Positions 50,319 to 57,705 of a DNA stretch of 64,000 nucleotides are shown here, one piece after another (within the stretch, counting starts at the first letter, position 1; every line of letters starts with the position of its first letter). The notes below the pieces were generated by a model. It made no database searches, had not been told where the DNA came from, and saw nothing but the letters and a program-made list of their open reading frames with translations. The DNA comes from Deinococcus taeanensis (GTDB lineage: Bacteria > Deinococcota > Deinococci > Deinococcales > Deinococcaceae). The position numbers and the translations under genes are program-made. The stretch covers positions 124,001 through 188,000 of the forward strand of contig NZ_CP083459.1 in assembly GCF_020229735.1 (NCBI RefSeq), given 5' to 3'.

Positions 50319-51175
50319 GGGAACCGGGGCGTGGTGAAGTCCGCGCACCGGTCGCAGAAGGTCTCAGCGCGACCTGTAGCTGATTCATCGTAAAAACAGG
50401 TGCCGGGCAGCAGTAAAAGCAGTCCTGTACAGCCTTGATCTCACCGGCACGGGACGCGCTTTTACAGCTGTGGAGACCGTACGGCAGTAAGCCGTCCTGA
50501 TGGATTTTCGCCATCCTCTGCACTTTATTGCGCTCGGACCAAGCGTTCTTCAGGACTGGGTAGCGGTTGTGTGCAACCTCATCCAGGGAGCGGCCTCGTT
50601 CAGGGCCGCTTTCGAGAATGAACGCGGGGTGCTGGGCCTTCGGAAGGTGCACGGAGGCCCAGACTTTCAGTGGTTTCTAAGAAGCCTCAGGAGACGTGTC
50701 ACTCCACCCAGACGTGTTGAGCCTGAAAGCTTCAACTCGGGCATCGACTTGCCCCGGCACTGTGCGGTTGCCTTCGCTGTGGCTTGGCACCTTCAAACCG
50801 CCACTCCGGTCAAATCTCTGGACGATAAGGATTGACACCAAGACGCATTAGCGTCAAACACCTGGTATGAGGACCCGGAAAGTCAACCCTCGTCAGCCTG
50901 CCGCCGACCGGTCACGACCAATCGAAAAAAAGCCGTCCAGGACGACCCAAAAGGAGATCTCCTCACAGGAGGTCCAGGAAGGCCCCTCCAAACGTTTTTG
51001 AGGGGTGGAATACCCCAGAAAACTGACCATGCGGCTCCTTCACTGGACACTGCATGAACTGTTGCGCCGCAGTGGCCAATCAAAGCGTCCACACCACATT
51101 TAGGCGCAGGGCATAACTGAGGGTGACCCGATATGGCGTAGATGGAGATAAGCCCCCACAAGAGGAGGCACCATC
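50319..51175. other. Intergenic stretch of 0.86 kb, no supported gene
   Basis: A minus-strand frame around 50450-50650 (NRYPVLKNAWSERNKVQRMA) looks partly protein-like, but it has no start, no end consistent with a family, and overlaps an equally weak plus frame. The last 70 bp are the leader of the IS3 OrfA gene. Probably decayed mobile DNA. Confidence 0.35.
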
Positions 51176-51514
51176 ATGACCAACCGTAGAATCCACACCG
51201 CCGAGTTCAAGCGGGATGCCGTACGACGAGCCCGAACCAGCGGCAACCTGGCCGGCACTGCCCGTGACCTGGGGCTCAACGCTTCGCTGCTCCGCAAATG
51301 GATGAATGCCGAGCAGGAGAAGGGCGAAGCTGCGTTTCCTGGTCATGGGCGGCAGATTCTGACTCCAGAGCAGCGGGAGATCCGCAGGCTGCGCAAAGAA
51401 AACGAAATCCTGCGACAGGAACGTGAAATCCTGAAAAAAGCGGCGGCTTGTCTTGGCCAGAACAGCACCCGTATGGGGCCTGGCCGCTTCTTCGCCAAAG
51501 AAACCACACGCTGA
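51176..51514 (+). pseudogene. IS3 family OrfA with internal insertion, element truncated after it
   Basis: A 112-residue OrfA: MTNRRIHTAEFKRDAVRRAR helix-turn-helix, then leucine-zipper RRLRKENEILRQEREILKKA. It carries an A6G slippery run (AAAAAAG at 51434-51440) typical of IS3 programmed frameshifting. The usual ending K-K-A-A-A-F-F-A-K-E is interrupted by about 13 extra residues (CLGQNSTRMGPGR). Immediately after, another frame begins LRYAFICDHR, the start of OrfB, but the sequence leaves IS3 similarity within about 10 residues. The element is thus only a left-end remnant. Confidence 0.75.
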
Positions 51515-51517
51515 GGT

Positions 51518-52138
51518 ATGCGTTCATCTGCGATCACCGCCCTCAAGACCCTCCGGCTGCCGCTCGTCGGGCAAGGCTGGCCCGCCACCCTCCACGCGCT
51601 GGGCAAGCCGGCGCACACCCTACGGATCCCGGCCGAGGTCGATGACGCGTGGCCGCTCCTGGTTACCCTGGCCCGCGTCATTCACGGCGGGCATCTCAGG
51701 ACCGACCCGGTCGGCGAGCACCGCTGGGCCACGGTGAACGGCGGTTCCACGCTCTACGCACCCGGCCTGCACCTGCCCGCTGGCCGGTTTTACACGGAAG
51801 ACGAAGCGGCGCTGGCCACCGGCACGGACGCCGCCGTGCTGCGGGCCGCCTGGCCTGCGACGACCCTGACGCGCACCGTGAGCGGCTACTACTGCGGCGA
51901 CCAAGCGGACTGGGTGTCCCGGGACTGGCTCACCGCGCTCTGCGGCCTGCTGCTCAGCGACGAACCATTCCAGGAAGACGAACTGATGGCCGCCTTCCGG
52001 GCGCTTCCGGATGCCCCAGCTGTCCAGGACAACACCCTGCGCGGGGTCCTGCGAACTCACCCGGCCTTGAGGCGGGGTCCTGGCAAAGGCACCTGGCGGT
52101 ACACGCCAGAAGCTGACGGTGGTGTCGCTGCCCGGTGA
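51518..52138 (+). CDS. Hypothetical protein, 5' end fused to IS3 remnant
   Basis: A 206-residue frame. The first few residues coincide with the IS3 OrfB remnant, so the native N-terminus is probably lost and the ATG at 51518 is fortuitous. From ALKTLRLPLVGQGWPATLHA on it is a well-formed alpha/beta sequence (WPLLVTLARVIHGGHLRTDP, TRTVSGYYCGDQADWVSRDW, LRGVLRTHPALRRGPGKGTW). GC content is like the host. No family is recognised. Confidence 0.5.
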   Translation: MRSSAITALKTLRLPLVGQGWPATLHALGKPAHTLRIPAEVDDAWPLLVTLARVIHGGHLRTDPVGEHRWATVNGGSTLYAPGLHLPAGRFYTEDEAALATGTDAAVLRAAWPATTLTRTVSGYYCGDQADWVSRDWLTALCGLLLSDEPFQEDELMAAFRALPDAPAVQDNTLRGVLRTHPALRRGPGKGTWRYTPEADGGVAAR

Positions 52139-52199
52139 AGGCGACGCCGGGAATACACGCGCTGGGGCCACCGGCCTCACCCGCCGAGTTTGACCCTCA

Positions 52200-52262
52200 C
52201 CCGCGAGGCGTCGCAGGATGACGATGCAGGCGAGTTGACTCATAGCCAAGCAATTCTCGCAA
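52200..52262 (-). mobile_element. Tail remnant of an IS5-type transposase (minus orientation)
   Basis: GGATGACGATGCAGGCGAGT and CATAGCCAAG match the 3' end of the intact IS5 transposase gene at 14.16-14.22 kb; the encoded tail is MSQLACIVIL against MVQLACIVIP. Only about 60 bp survive. It marks the boundary between GC-rich host-like DNA and the AT-rich island. Confidence 0.7.
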
Positions 52263-52265
52263 AAT

Positions 52266-52850
52266 TCATCTCTCCACCTTCTGATAGAGCGTAGAGGTGG
52301 TGAGTTTGTGAGATTTCTTAGTTACGAAAATACTCATCTTGGTGTTGTTGTTGAGTGTTTGATCAATTGGAATATGCACAAATCCTGGTGAAGATCTGAT
52401 ATTTTCACCAATCTTGTAATAAACGGCGATAATTTCTGATGACGCGCTCTCTATATTGCCCCTGACAGAGAAATTATTGCTGGTACCAATAGGCTTTTTT
52501 ATTAAACTCGTTCCTCTGACTAGTATCTTATTTTTAAGAACGGGGCTGATCATTGAAGGTGTGTAAAAGAATCTTTCTATCTCGCAAGATTCTATTTCTT
52601 TCTCAGAGACGCCACACCGAGATGAAATGTATTGTTTGATGATTCCTGCTTCTGCGACAGCAACGCTTAATGCGTATCCTTGCTCAATCTGATCACTATT
52701 GACCACAAATGATATGCGTCCCTCTGAAATTTCCCGTGAAAGACCAAAGCTCTTCTCACTCGCTCGATTGGCATTATCGCTAATTTCGAGTGGTCCACAG
52801 GCTGCTAGAACTATCGGTATTAATGCCAGCCTCATATAAAAGATCTTCAT
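52266..52850 (-). CDS. AT-rich hypothetical lipoprotein
   Basis: A 194-residue protein: MKIFYMRLALIPIVLAACGP has a lipobox (L-A-A-C). It is followed by a mixed beta-rich mature domain (GRISFVVNSDQIEQGYALSV, IAVYYKIGENIRSSPGFVHI). The base composition and codon use are far more AT-rich than neighbours, a sign of horizontal transfer. The gene lies between two oppositely oriented IS5 tails. No family is recognised. It could be a surface or immunity lipoprotein of the toxin locus, but that is speculation. Confidence 0.65.
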   Translation of the reverse strand: MKIFYMRLALIPIVLAACGPLEISDNANRASEKSFGLSREISEGRISFVVNSDQIEQGYALSVAVAEAGIIKQYISSRCGVSEKEIESCEIERFFYTPSMISPVLKNKILVRGTSLIKKPIGTSNNFSVRGNIESASSEIIAVYYKIGENIRSSPGFVHIPIDQTLNNNTKMSIFVTKKSHKLTTSTLYQKVER

Positions 52851-52944
52851 GGCACATCCTTTATGTACGCATCTTCGATTTACGTAATCTGCTCTACCGA
52901 AGACATCCGTTCACGACATTATTGATAACGGCATAGAGTATTTG

Positions 52945-52985
52945 ATTAACTTGCCTGCATCGTCATCCTGCTCCGCGTAATTTCC
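52945..52985 (+). mobile_element. Tail remnant of an IS5-type transposase (plus orientation)
   Basis: TTGCCTGCATCGTCATCCTG (52951-52970) and the following CTCCGCGTAATTT correspond to the C-terminal codons (LACIVIPLR) and stop region of the IS5 transposase, now on the plus strand. Together with the remnant at 52.20 kb it brackets the lipoprotein gene in inverted orientation. Confidence 0.6.
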
Positions 52986-53065
52986 GGATGATCTCTAGGC
53001 TGTTTTACTGGAAGCGGCGGTCGAGACTGAATTATTTAAAAGGTGGCTTCATCAAAGAAGAAACC

Positions 53066-53362
53066 CTAGCCAATCAATATCTCCCTAATAATTTCTCCAA
53101 TCTCGTCAGAAGCGAGTCGCATGGACACAGAATCCACTTCTCCGTAGCGGTTTGCATAAGCTTCCAGAAGAGGATAGGCATCTAAAAATACCTCAGCCAA
53201 AGCTTTGGGAATATCTGCTTCTCCAGAGCTTATTCCAGCGAAATCTTTCAGCTTAGCTGCCAGTCCTTGGAAATCCTCTTGGACCAAAGGCTCTCCACCT
53301 CCGATTTTCCTTGTGATCATCATAAATAAATCCACGATCTCGAGAGTCAGTTTATCCTTCAT
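53066..53362 (-). CDS. Candidate immunity protein for the adjacent toxin domain
   Basis: A 98-residue acidic, all-helical-looking protein (MKDKLTLEIVDLFMMITRKI, ALAEVFLDAYPLLEAYANRY, SDEIGEIIREILIG). The ATG at 53362 overlaps the toxin stop by four bases (ATGA) and is preceded by GAGGTG. Size, acidity, AT-rich composition and its place directly behind the toxin-like gene are the usual signs of a cognate immunity gene in polymorphic toxin loci. No named immunity family is recognised, so the assignment rests on context. Confidence 0.6.
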   Translation of the reverse strand: MKDKLTLEIVDLFMMITRKIGGGEPLVQEDFQGLAAKLKDFAGISSGEADIPKALAEVFLDAYPLLEAYANRYGEVDSVSMRLASDEIGEIIREILIG

Positions 53363-53808
53363 TTGCACACCTCGGTCATAAACATTATGGCGTTAGCTGG
53401 AACCGTTCTGTCAATCAAAATTTCTACTGAAGCCGATGCTCTGTTATTTGCCGTAACACCTCGCAGATACTTCGCCCTGCCTTCAGGTGTGGACACATCC
53501 ACCACCGTAGCAGTAACTTTCGATAGGTCAATTGCTACGATTCTATTGCCACTTTTTTCTGCCCATTGCAACGCGACATTATAATCACGAGTTGCCGAAA
53601 TCCAGCTCTGGAGATATTCCTCTCTTGAACCATCTAAAACGTGCCCAGTTCTATTTCGTGCGCTGTCTTGGAAGGGTGCGAACAATCCCTTGGCAGGATT
53701 TTCCTCTGGCTTAATTACTCTGTAGACGATATTCTGACTGTTGTTATTGATCACGGCGAAGGTCTGAGCTGATAGGCTTGCCGTATGCCTGGTTGGCAGC
53801 CGACCCAT
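53359..53808 (-). CDS. Toxin C-terminal domain, N-terminally truncated (ADP-ribosyltransferase-like)
   Basis: The genuine part starts at about 53775 (TFAVINNNSQNIVYRVIKPE) and ends EVCK. It has the order NIVYRVIKPEENPAKGLFAP, HVLDGSREEYLQSWISATRD, YNVALQWAEKSGNRIVAIDL and ASASVEILIDRTVPANAIMF. The Y-R-x-x-x-x-E start, a central S-x-T strand (W-I-S-A-T) and a late acidic V-E-I-L element follow the R-S-E layout of ART-fold effectors, as in DUF7587-type toxin tips. The residues before about 53775 come from the antisense of an IS630 fragment, so the N-terminal delivery and trafficking part is lost. The ATG at 53808 is accidental. A candidate immunity gene overlaps its end. Confidence 0.6.
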   Translation of the reverse strand: MGRLPTRHTASLSAQTFAVINNNSQNIVYRVIKPEENPAKGLFAPFQDSARNRTGHVLDGSREEYLQSWISATRDYNVALQWAEKSGNRIVAIDLSKVTATVVDVSTPEGRAKYLRGVTANNRASASVEILIDRTVPANAIMFMTEVCK

Positions 53809-53925
53809 TACTCTCGCGCTCAACTCGAGGAGCGCCGCTTGGCCGCTCTCGCATGGATTGAGCGCGGCACCCACCGCAACCAAGCGATTGCGGACCACTT
53901 CGGTGTCTCTGTGCACACGGTCTTG
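53785..53925 (+). pseudogene. IS630 family transposase, N-terminal fragment
   Basis: MPGWQPTHYSRAQLEERRLA and HRNQAIADHFGVSVHTV form the N-terminal helix-turn-helix of IS630-type transposases. Similarity stops abruptly at about 53925, where a different coding tail begins. This insertion or deletion created the 5' truncation of the toxin gene on the other strand. Confidence 0.7.
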
Positions 53926-54065
53926 AGGCCTTCAGCGGCAGGGGACTCACCTTCTTCACGGTCCTCGCCGGGTTCGGGCTGTCCCTCCCCGCCAGCGTGA
54001 ACGCCGCCCTCACCCGCGATCAGGCGGTCAACGCCGCACCGTACATCCTGCGGCACGCCACCTGA
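53926..54065 (+). pseudogene. C-terminal remnant of an unidentified gene upstream of dnaN
   Basis: FSGRGLTFFTVLAGFGLSLP followed by [22 protein letters not shown] and a stop at 54063 reads as a real protein end, with host-like codon use. The 5' part is cut off by the IS630 fragment. I do not recognise the family. Its place just before dnaN suggests a lost neighbour of the replication module. Confidence 0.4.
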
Positions 54066-54207
54066 ACCCCAGCGCAGTACGCCCCAGCGGCGTGCTGCGC
54101 TCACCCATTGGCCCCGTATCCTCGACAGGAGCTGCTCTGGGCGCCTGGCGCTGTTCTCCCGCGCCGGGTCTGCCCGCCCTCCGCCCTCACCCCCACAGGA
54201 CGTGCCC

Positions 54208-55356
54208 ATGACTGCTGCCCCCAAAAGAGCCGCCACATCCGCCCCACTGCCCATCCCCCTGAACCCTGGCGCCATGCACGTCAACGTCACCCGCAAGGCG
54301 CTGAGCGACGCCCTGGGCCTGATGGAGCGGGTCATTCCCAGCCGCAGCAGCAACCCGCTGCTCACCAGCCTGAAAGTCGACGTGAGTGAGCACGGCCTGA
54401 CCCTGAGCGGCACGAACCTGGAAATCGACCTCTCCTGCGTCGTCCCGGCCGAAGTGCGCCACCCGAAGTCCTTCGTGGTGCCCGCCCACCTGTTCGGGCA
54501 GGTCGTGCGCAACCTCGGCGGTGAACTCGTCGAACTCGAACTGGACGGTTCGGAGATCAGCGTCCGGGCGGGCGGCTCGGAATTCAAACTCCAGATCGGG
54601 GATCTCGACGCCTACCCGCCCCTGACCTTCCCAGACGCCGCGCATGTCAGCCTCGACGCCGCCGAACTGGCCCGCGCCCTGGGCAGCGTGCGCTACGCCG
54701 CAAGCAACGAAGCGTTCCAGGCAGTGTTCCGCGGCATCAAGCTCGAACACCACGCCGACGTCATCCGCGTGGTCGCGTCCGACGGGTACCGCGTGGCCAT
54801 CCGAGAATTCCCGTCCTCCGGGGCGGGGCGCAACCTGATCATCCCCGCGCGCAGCGTCGACGAACTGATCCGCGTGCTCAAAGACGGCCAGGCGCGCTTC
54901 ACCTACGGCGACGGCCTGCTCAGCGTCACCACGGACCGCGTGCACATGAACCTGAAACTCCTCGACGGCGACTTCCCGGACTACGAGCGGGTGATTCCCA
55001 AGGACATCCGGCTGCAGGCCACCCTCAGCGCCGCCCTGCTCAAAGACGCTGTGAACCGCGTCGCGGTGCTTGCGGACAAGAACGCCAACAACCGCGTGGA
55101 GTTCCTGATCTCCGAAAACCGCCTGCGCCTCGCCGCAGAGGGCGATTACGGGCGCGCGCAGGACACCCTCGAGGTGGTGCAGCGCGGCGCCGAGCCCGCC
55201 ATGAGCCTGGCGTTCAACGCCCGTCACGTCCTGGACGCCCTGGGGCCCATCGACGGGGACGTGGAGCTGAACCTGTCGGGCAGCACCACCCCCGCCATCT
55301 TCCGCGCCGCCGGTGAACGCAGCTACACCGCCGTCCTGGTCACCCTGCGGGTGTGA
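54208..55356 (+). CDS. dnaN: DNA polymerase III beta subunit (sliding clamp)
   Basis: A 382-residue clamp with three successive beta-clamp domains: [20 protein letters not shown] with [40 protein letters not shown] with [24 protein letters not shown] contacts; and [20 protein letters not shown] ending [13 protein letters not shown]. It carries about 22 residues of extra Ala/Pro N-terminus before the canonical [10 protein letters not shown] (in-frame ATG at 54274 without ribosome site); ATG 54208 has AGGA upstream. As part of an accessory region and lacking dnaA nearby, it is likely a second, replicon-specific clamp. That is an inference, since the rest of the genome is not visible. Confidence 0.92.
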   Translation: MTAAPKRAATSAPLPIPLNPGAMHVNVTRKALSDALGLMERVIPSRSSNPLLTSLKVDVSEHGLTLSGTNLEIDLSCVVPAEVRHPKSFVVPAHLFGQVVRNLGGELVELELDGSEISVRAGGSEFKLQIGDLDAYPPLTFPDAAHVSLDAAELARALGSVRYAASNEAFQAVFRGIKLEHHADVIRVVASDGYRVAIREFPSSGAGRNLIIPARSVDELIRVLKDGQARFTYGDGLLSVTTDRVHMNLKLLDGDFPDYERVIPKDIRLQATLSAALLKDAVNRVAVLADKNANNRVEFLISENRLRLAAEGDYGRAQDTLEVVQRGAEPAMSLAFNARHVLDALGPIDGDVELNLSGSTTPAIFRAAGERSYTAVLVTLRV

Positions 55357-55365
55357 TGCCCCGCG

Positions 55366-56013
55366 ATGACGACCGCCCGACACCCGCACGCGCCGGTGTA
55401 CCGCGTCGGCGCAGAGTATAGGGTGAGGCCCGAGATGCCCGCTCCCCTTTCGGAATCCTTCGAAGCGGCGCGCCGCGCGGTGCCGTTTGTTCAGCGGTGG
55501 TGGCGTACGGTGGAGGTGGGCACCGCGCTGAGCACCCTCACCCTGGCCGTGAGCGCCTTGATCAGCCCGGTCGCCCTCCTGTCGGTGACGGCCGTGACCG
55601 TGATCCTGCTGGCCGCGGCCAGGGTGACCGTGACCCGCGAACCCTGGGCGCGTCACTTCGACCGCATTGACCGGGCGGCGGGCGAACTCGATGCGTCCCC
55701 GATTCCGACCCGTGAATTGCGGGACCTGCGCGCCGCCCTGGACTGCGGGCCGCGCCCGGCGAACGTGCGGTGGCCCCTGTTCGGGCTGGTGGTGCTTCCA
55801 TTGCTGGTCCCGGTCCTGCCGCCGCCGGCCCTGGCTGGACTGCTGCTGGCGTACGGCCTGCTGTGCCTGCTGGACCTGCGCGGGCAGCGAGACGCCGAAG
55901 AACGGGCCGACGTCAGGCTCGCGGTGGGCGAGGCCCTGCTGCGCCGTGAGGCACGCGAAGGCGGGGGCGACCCGGATGACCGGCCGCGCGCCGCACTGCC
56001 CCGCGTGGCCTGA
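55366..56013 (+). CDS. Hypothetical membrane protein
   Basis: A 215-residue protein, 9 bp after dnaN and probably co-transcribed. It has two hydrophobic hairpins: TLTLAVSALISPVALLSVTA with VTVILLAAARVTV (about residues 55-90), and LFGLVVLPLLVPVLPPPALA with GLLLAYGLLCLLDL (about 140-175). Cytoplasmic charged segments separate them, and the tail is acidic/Arg-rich. No family is recognised. Confidence 0.6.
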   Translation: MTTARHPHAPVYRVGAEYRVRPEMPAPLSESFEAARRAVPFVQRWWRTVEVGTALSTLTLAVSALISPVALLSVTAVTVILLAAARVTVTREPWARHFDRIDRAAGELDASPIPTRELRDLRAALDCGPRPANVRWPLFGLVVLPLLVPVLPPPALAGLLLAYGLLCLLDLRGQRDAEERADVRLAVGEALLRREAREGGGDPDDRPRAALPRVA

Positions 56014-56031
56014 CGGACGCGCCCCCAGTTC

Positions 56032-56051
56032 ACGCCCCCGTACGGGGGCGT
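56032..56051. terminator. Perfect 20-bp GC palindrome after the membrane protein gene
   Basis: ACGCCCCCGTACGGGGGCGT is fully self-complementary, 18 bp past the stop codon. It is followed by CGCCAGG, not a T-run. It may be a terminator of the dnaN unit or a protein-binding site. Confidence 0.45.
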
Positions 56052-56076
56052 CGCCAGGGCGGCGGCGGTGAAGCGC

Positions 56077-56358
56077 ATGCCTGAAACCCCGGTCGAGGTG
56101 TACCGGAACCTGACCCGGCGGTGCTGGTCGGTGCGGCAGGGCGGGCGGGTGATCGCCCACTCGCCGTGGCTGCTGCTCCGGGACGTCACGATGATCGTGC
56201 GCCCCGGCGGACGCGACCGGGTGCGGCGCACGGGCCGCAACGAAGTGCACGCCTGGGTGCGCGGCACCCCGGCACAGCACCCACCCCCCGCCGGGCTGGA
56301 ACGCGCCCGCGACAACCCGGTCGACACAGTAGACGACGTGCCTGTGGCCTTTGTCTGA
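56077..56358 (+). CDS. Small hypothetical protein of the replicon cluster
   Basis: A 93-residue protein starting MPETPVEVYRNLTRRCWSVR; an in-frame GTG at 56068 is the alternative. The beta-rich pattern VYRNLTxxCWSVRQGGRVIA, SPWLLLRDVTMIVRPGGRDR and GRNEVHAWVRGT resembles small proteins often seen on phages and plasmids, but I cannot name the family. Probably a cytoplasmic single domain. Confidence 0.55.
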   Translation: MPETPVEVYRNLTRRCWSVRQGGRVIAHSPWLLLRDVTMIVRPGGRDRVRRTGRNEVHAWVRGTPAQHPPPAGLERARDNPVDTVDDVPVAFV

Positions 56359-56471
56359 TCTTCACCCCGCTCGGCGCGGGGTCGGCGCCGGCGCGTGATG
56401 GCCTTCTCCTTCCGTTTCCCGTGGTCTCTGTTCCGCCAGCAACACCCTTCACCTGAAGGTGAGGGCGGAGC

Positions 56472-56699
56472 ATGGCACACCACCTCTCCCGGTCTCAGCA
56501 TGAAGACGGACAGGACGCCCTCGACTGGCAGATCCGCGAAGCGCGGGCCCAGATGCGCTACCAGGCCAAAGGCTACAGCTGGGTGCAGGCCCGCGACCTC
56601 GCCCGCCAGGAGATTCAGGAGCAGCGCGCCGCGCAGCAGGCCGCGGAAGACAGCGTGCGGCTCCAGCGCAAGCACGCCTGGCTGCGCGGCCCTGCTTGA
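56472..56699 (+). CDS. Small helical hypothetical protein
   Basis: A 75-residue, strongly helical protein (DALDWQIREARAQMRYQAKG, WVQARDLARQEIQEQRAAQQ), ATG at 56472 preceded by GGGCGGAG. It stops at 56697-56699. A second helical stretch in another frame (ALLDRIDRANQGQLTERQRA, VLGHLAFLVSAAETRETLHL) begins at the same place and runs to 56847. Either two overlapping genes exist or a one-base frameshift splits one protein of about 125 residues. Confidence 0.5.
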   Translation: MAHHLSRSQHEDGQDALDWQIREARAQMRYQAKGYSWVQARDLARQEIQEQRAAQQAAEDSVRLQRKHAWLRGPA

Positions 56700-56847
56700 C
56701 CGGATCGACCGCGCCAACCAGGGCCAGCTCACCGAACGCCAGCGTGCCGTCCTCGGGCACCTGGCGTTTCTCGTGAGCGCCGCCGAGACCCGCGAGACCC
56801 TGCACCTGTGCGCGCAACTGCTCGAGCAGACCCTGCGTGCCCCTTGA
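56690..56847 (+). CDS. Second half or overlapping small gene
   Basis: The frame ALLDRIDRANQGQLTERQRA through CAQLLEQTLRAP has good helical periodicity and host-like codons, but no convincing start codon of its own (a CTG lies near 56691). It most likely continues the preceding ORF after a frameshift. The stop at 56845 falls in the first copy of a 36-bp tandem duplication. Confidence 0.35.
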
Positions 56848-56908
56848 GCCGCGCCAGGCACAGCATCCACGCGTGCCGCTTGAGGCGCGCCAGGCACAGC
56901 ATCCACCC
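56837..56908. repeat. 36-bp tandem duplication
   Basis: Two adjacent 36-bp units (56837-56872 and 56873-56908) share 33 positions, including GCGCCAGGCACAGCATCCAC in both. The first unit contains the stop codon of the preceding frame. The second runs into the leader of the next gene. Confidence 0.8.
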
Positions 56909-56933
56909 ACCTGCACCCAACACTGGAGATCCC

Positions 56934-57266
56934 ATGAGCACCCACACGTTCACCCACAGGGCCGTCAAGGTCCAGACTGGCTGGGACCGCCCGCTGCAGT
57001 ACTTCTACCTCGTGATCGAGCGCCTCCAACGCCAGCCGAACGAACCGAAACTCGTGTACTGCAACCTCGACGACCCGCAGGCCCGCTTCGACGGGGGGCT
57101 CACCCTCGACCAGGTGCAGGCGCGGCTCATCGACCACGGCCTGCCCGTCCCCGCCGGCCTCCTGGACGCCCTCCGTGAGGACCAGCGCGTCAACCGCGGC
57201 AACCACGACGTGACCTGGAGCACCGACGCGCCGGCCATCCGCAGTGACGGCACGTTCGTCCACTGA
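56934..57266 (+). CDS. Small hypothetical protein of the replicon cluster
   Basis: A 110-residue protein, ATG preceded by ACACTGGAGATCCC. Features: VQTGWDRPLQYFYLVIERLQ, PKLVYCNLDDPQARFDGGLT, and LDQVQARLIDHGLPVPAGLL. This alpha/beta single domain is of a kind frequent in Deinococcus plasmids and phages, to my impression only; no named family. The leader motif is shared with genes further downstream. Confidence 0.6.
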   Translation: MSTHTFTHRAVKVQTGWDRPLQYFYLVIERLQRQPNEPKLVYCNLDDPQARFDGGLTLDQVQARLIDHGLPVPAGLLDALREDQRVNRGNHDVTWSTDAPAIRSDGTFVH

Positions 57267-57324
57267 CCCGCCGCCAGTCCCGGTGCAGCCCGCACAACCA
57301 CCCACGCGACAAGACACTGGAGAC

Positions 57325-57705
57325 ATGACCCGGCCCACTGCACCTCCATCGCCCGCACAGGCCGCCGCCCTGCTAATGATCTGGCAGGTCGGTCCCCTCT
57401 CCCTCGACACCCTCGCCCGCCACTGGACCGCCGGTGCGGGTGAGTTGCGCGCGGCCCTGAGCGCCCTGGAAGCGCAGGGGCTGATCGACCGGACCGGCAC
57501 GCTGTACCGCCCGGAGGGGGACGAACACGCCACCCGGCAGGCCTACGCCCACCACAGCGGCGTGCGCGCCTGCGCCCACTGCGGCTGCAGTGACCTGTGG
57601 GGCTGCCCGGACGGCTGCTGGTGGACCGGCGACGCCCAGTGCAGCGCCTGCGCAGCGCAGGGGGTCATGCCACACCGCCGACACCACCCGGGGGCCACCC
57701 CGTGA
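57325..57705 (+). CDS. Winged-helix plus zinc-knuckle small protein
   Basis: A 126-residue protein. Residues 10-60 are a winged-helix-like unit (PAQAAALLMIWQVGPLSLDT, LARHWTAGAGELRAALSALE, AQGLIDRTGTLYRP). Residues 80-115 carry a Cys-rich module, CAHCGCSDLWGCPDGCWWT then CSACA, probably binding zinc, as in many phage and plasmid proteins. DNA binding is a fair inference. ATG at 57325 follows ACACTGGAGAC. Its stop overlaps the GTG of the next gene (GTGA). Confidence 0.6.
   Translation: MTRPTAPPSPAQAAALLMIWQVGPLSLDTLARHWTAGAGELRAALSALEAQGLIDRTGTLYRPEGDEHATRQAYAHHSGVRACAHCGCSDLWGCPDGCWWTGDAQCSACAAQGVMPHRRHHPGATP

Noticed and set aside
50450..50650. Minus-strand NRYPVLKNAWSERNK region as a transposase fragment
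   Set aside because: It looks partly protein-like, but I could not match it to any transposase family motif.
54187..56280. 697-codon minus-strand frame
   Set aside because: Covers dnaN and the next gene in antisense; His/Gly/Arg-rich composition without motifs.
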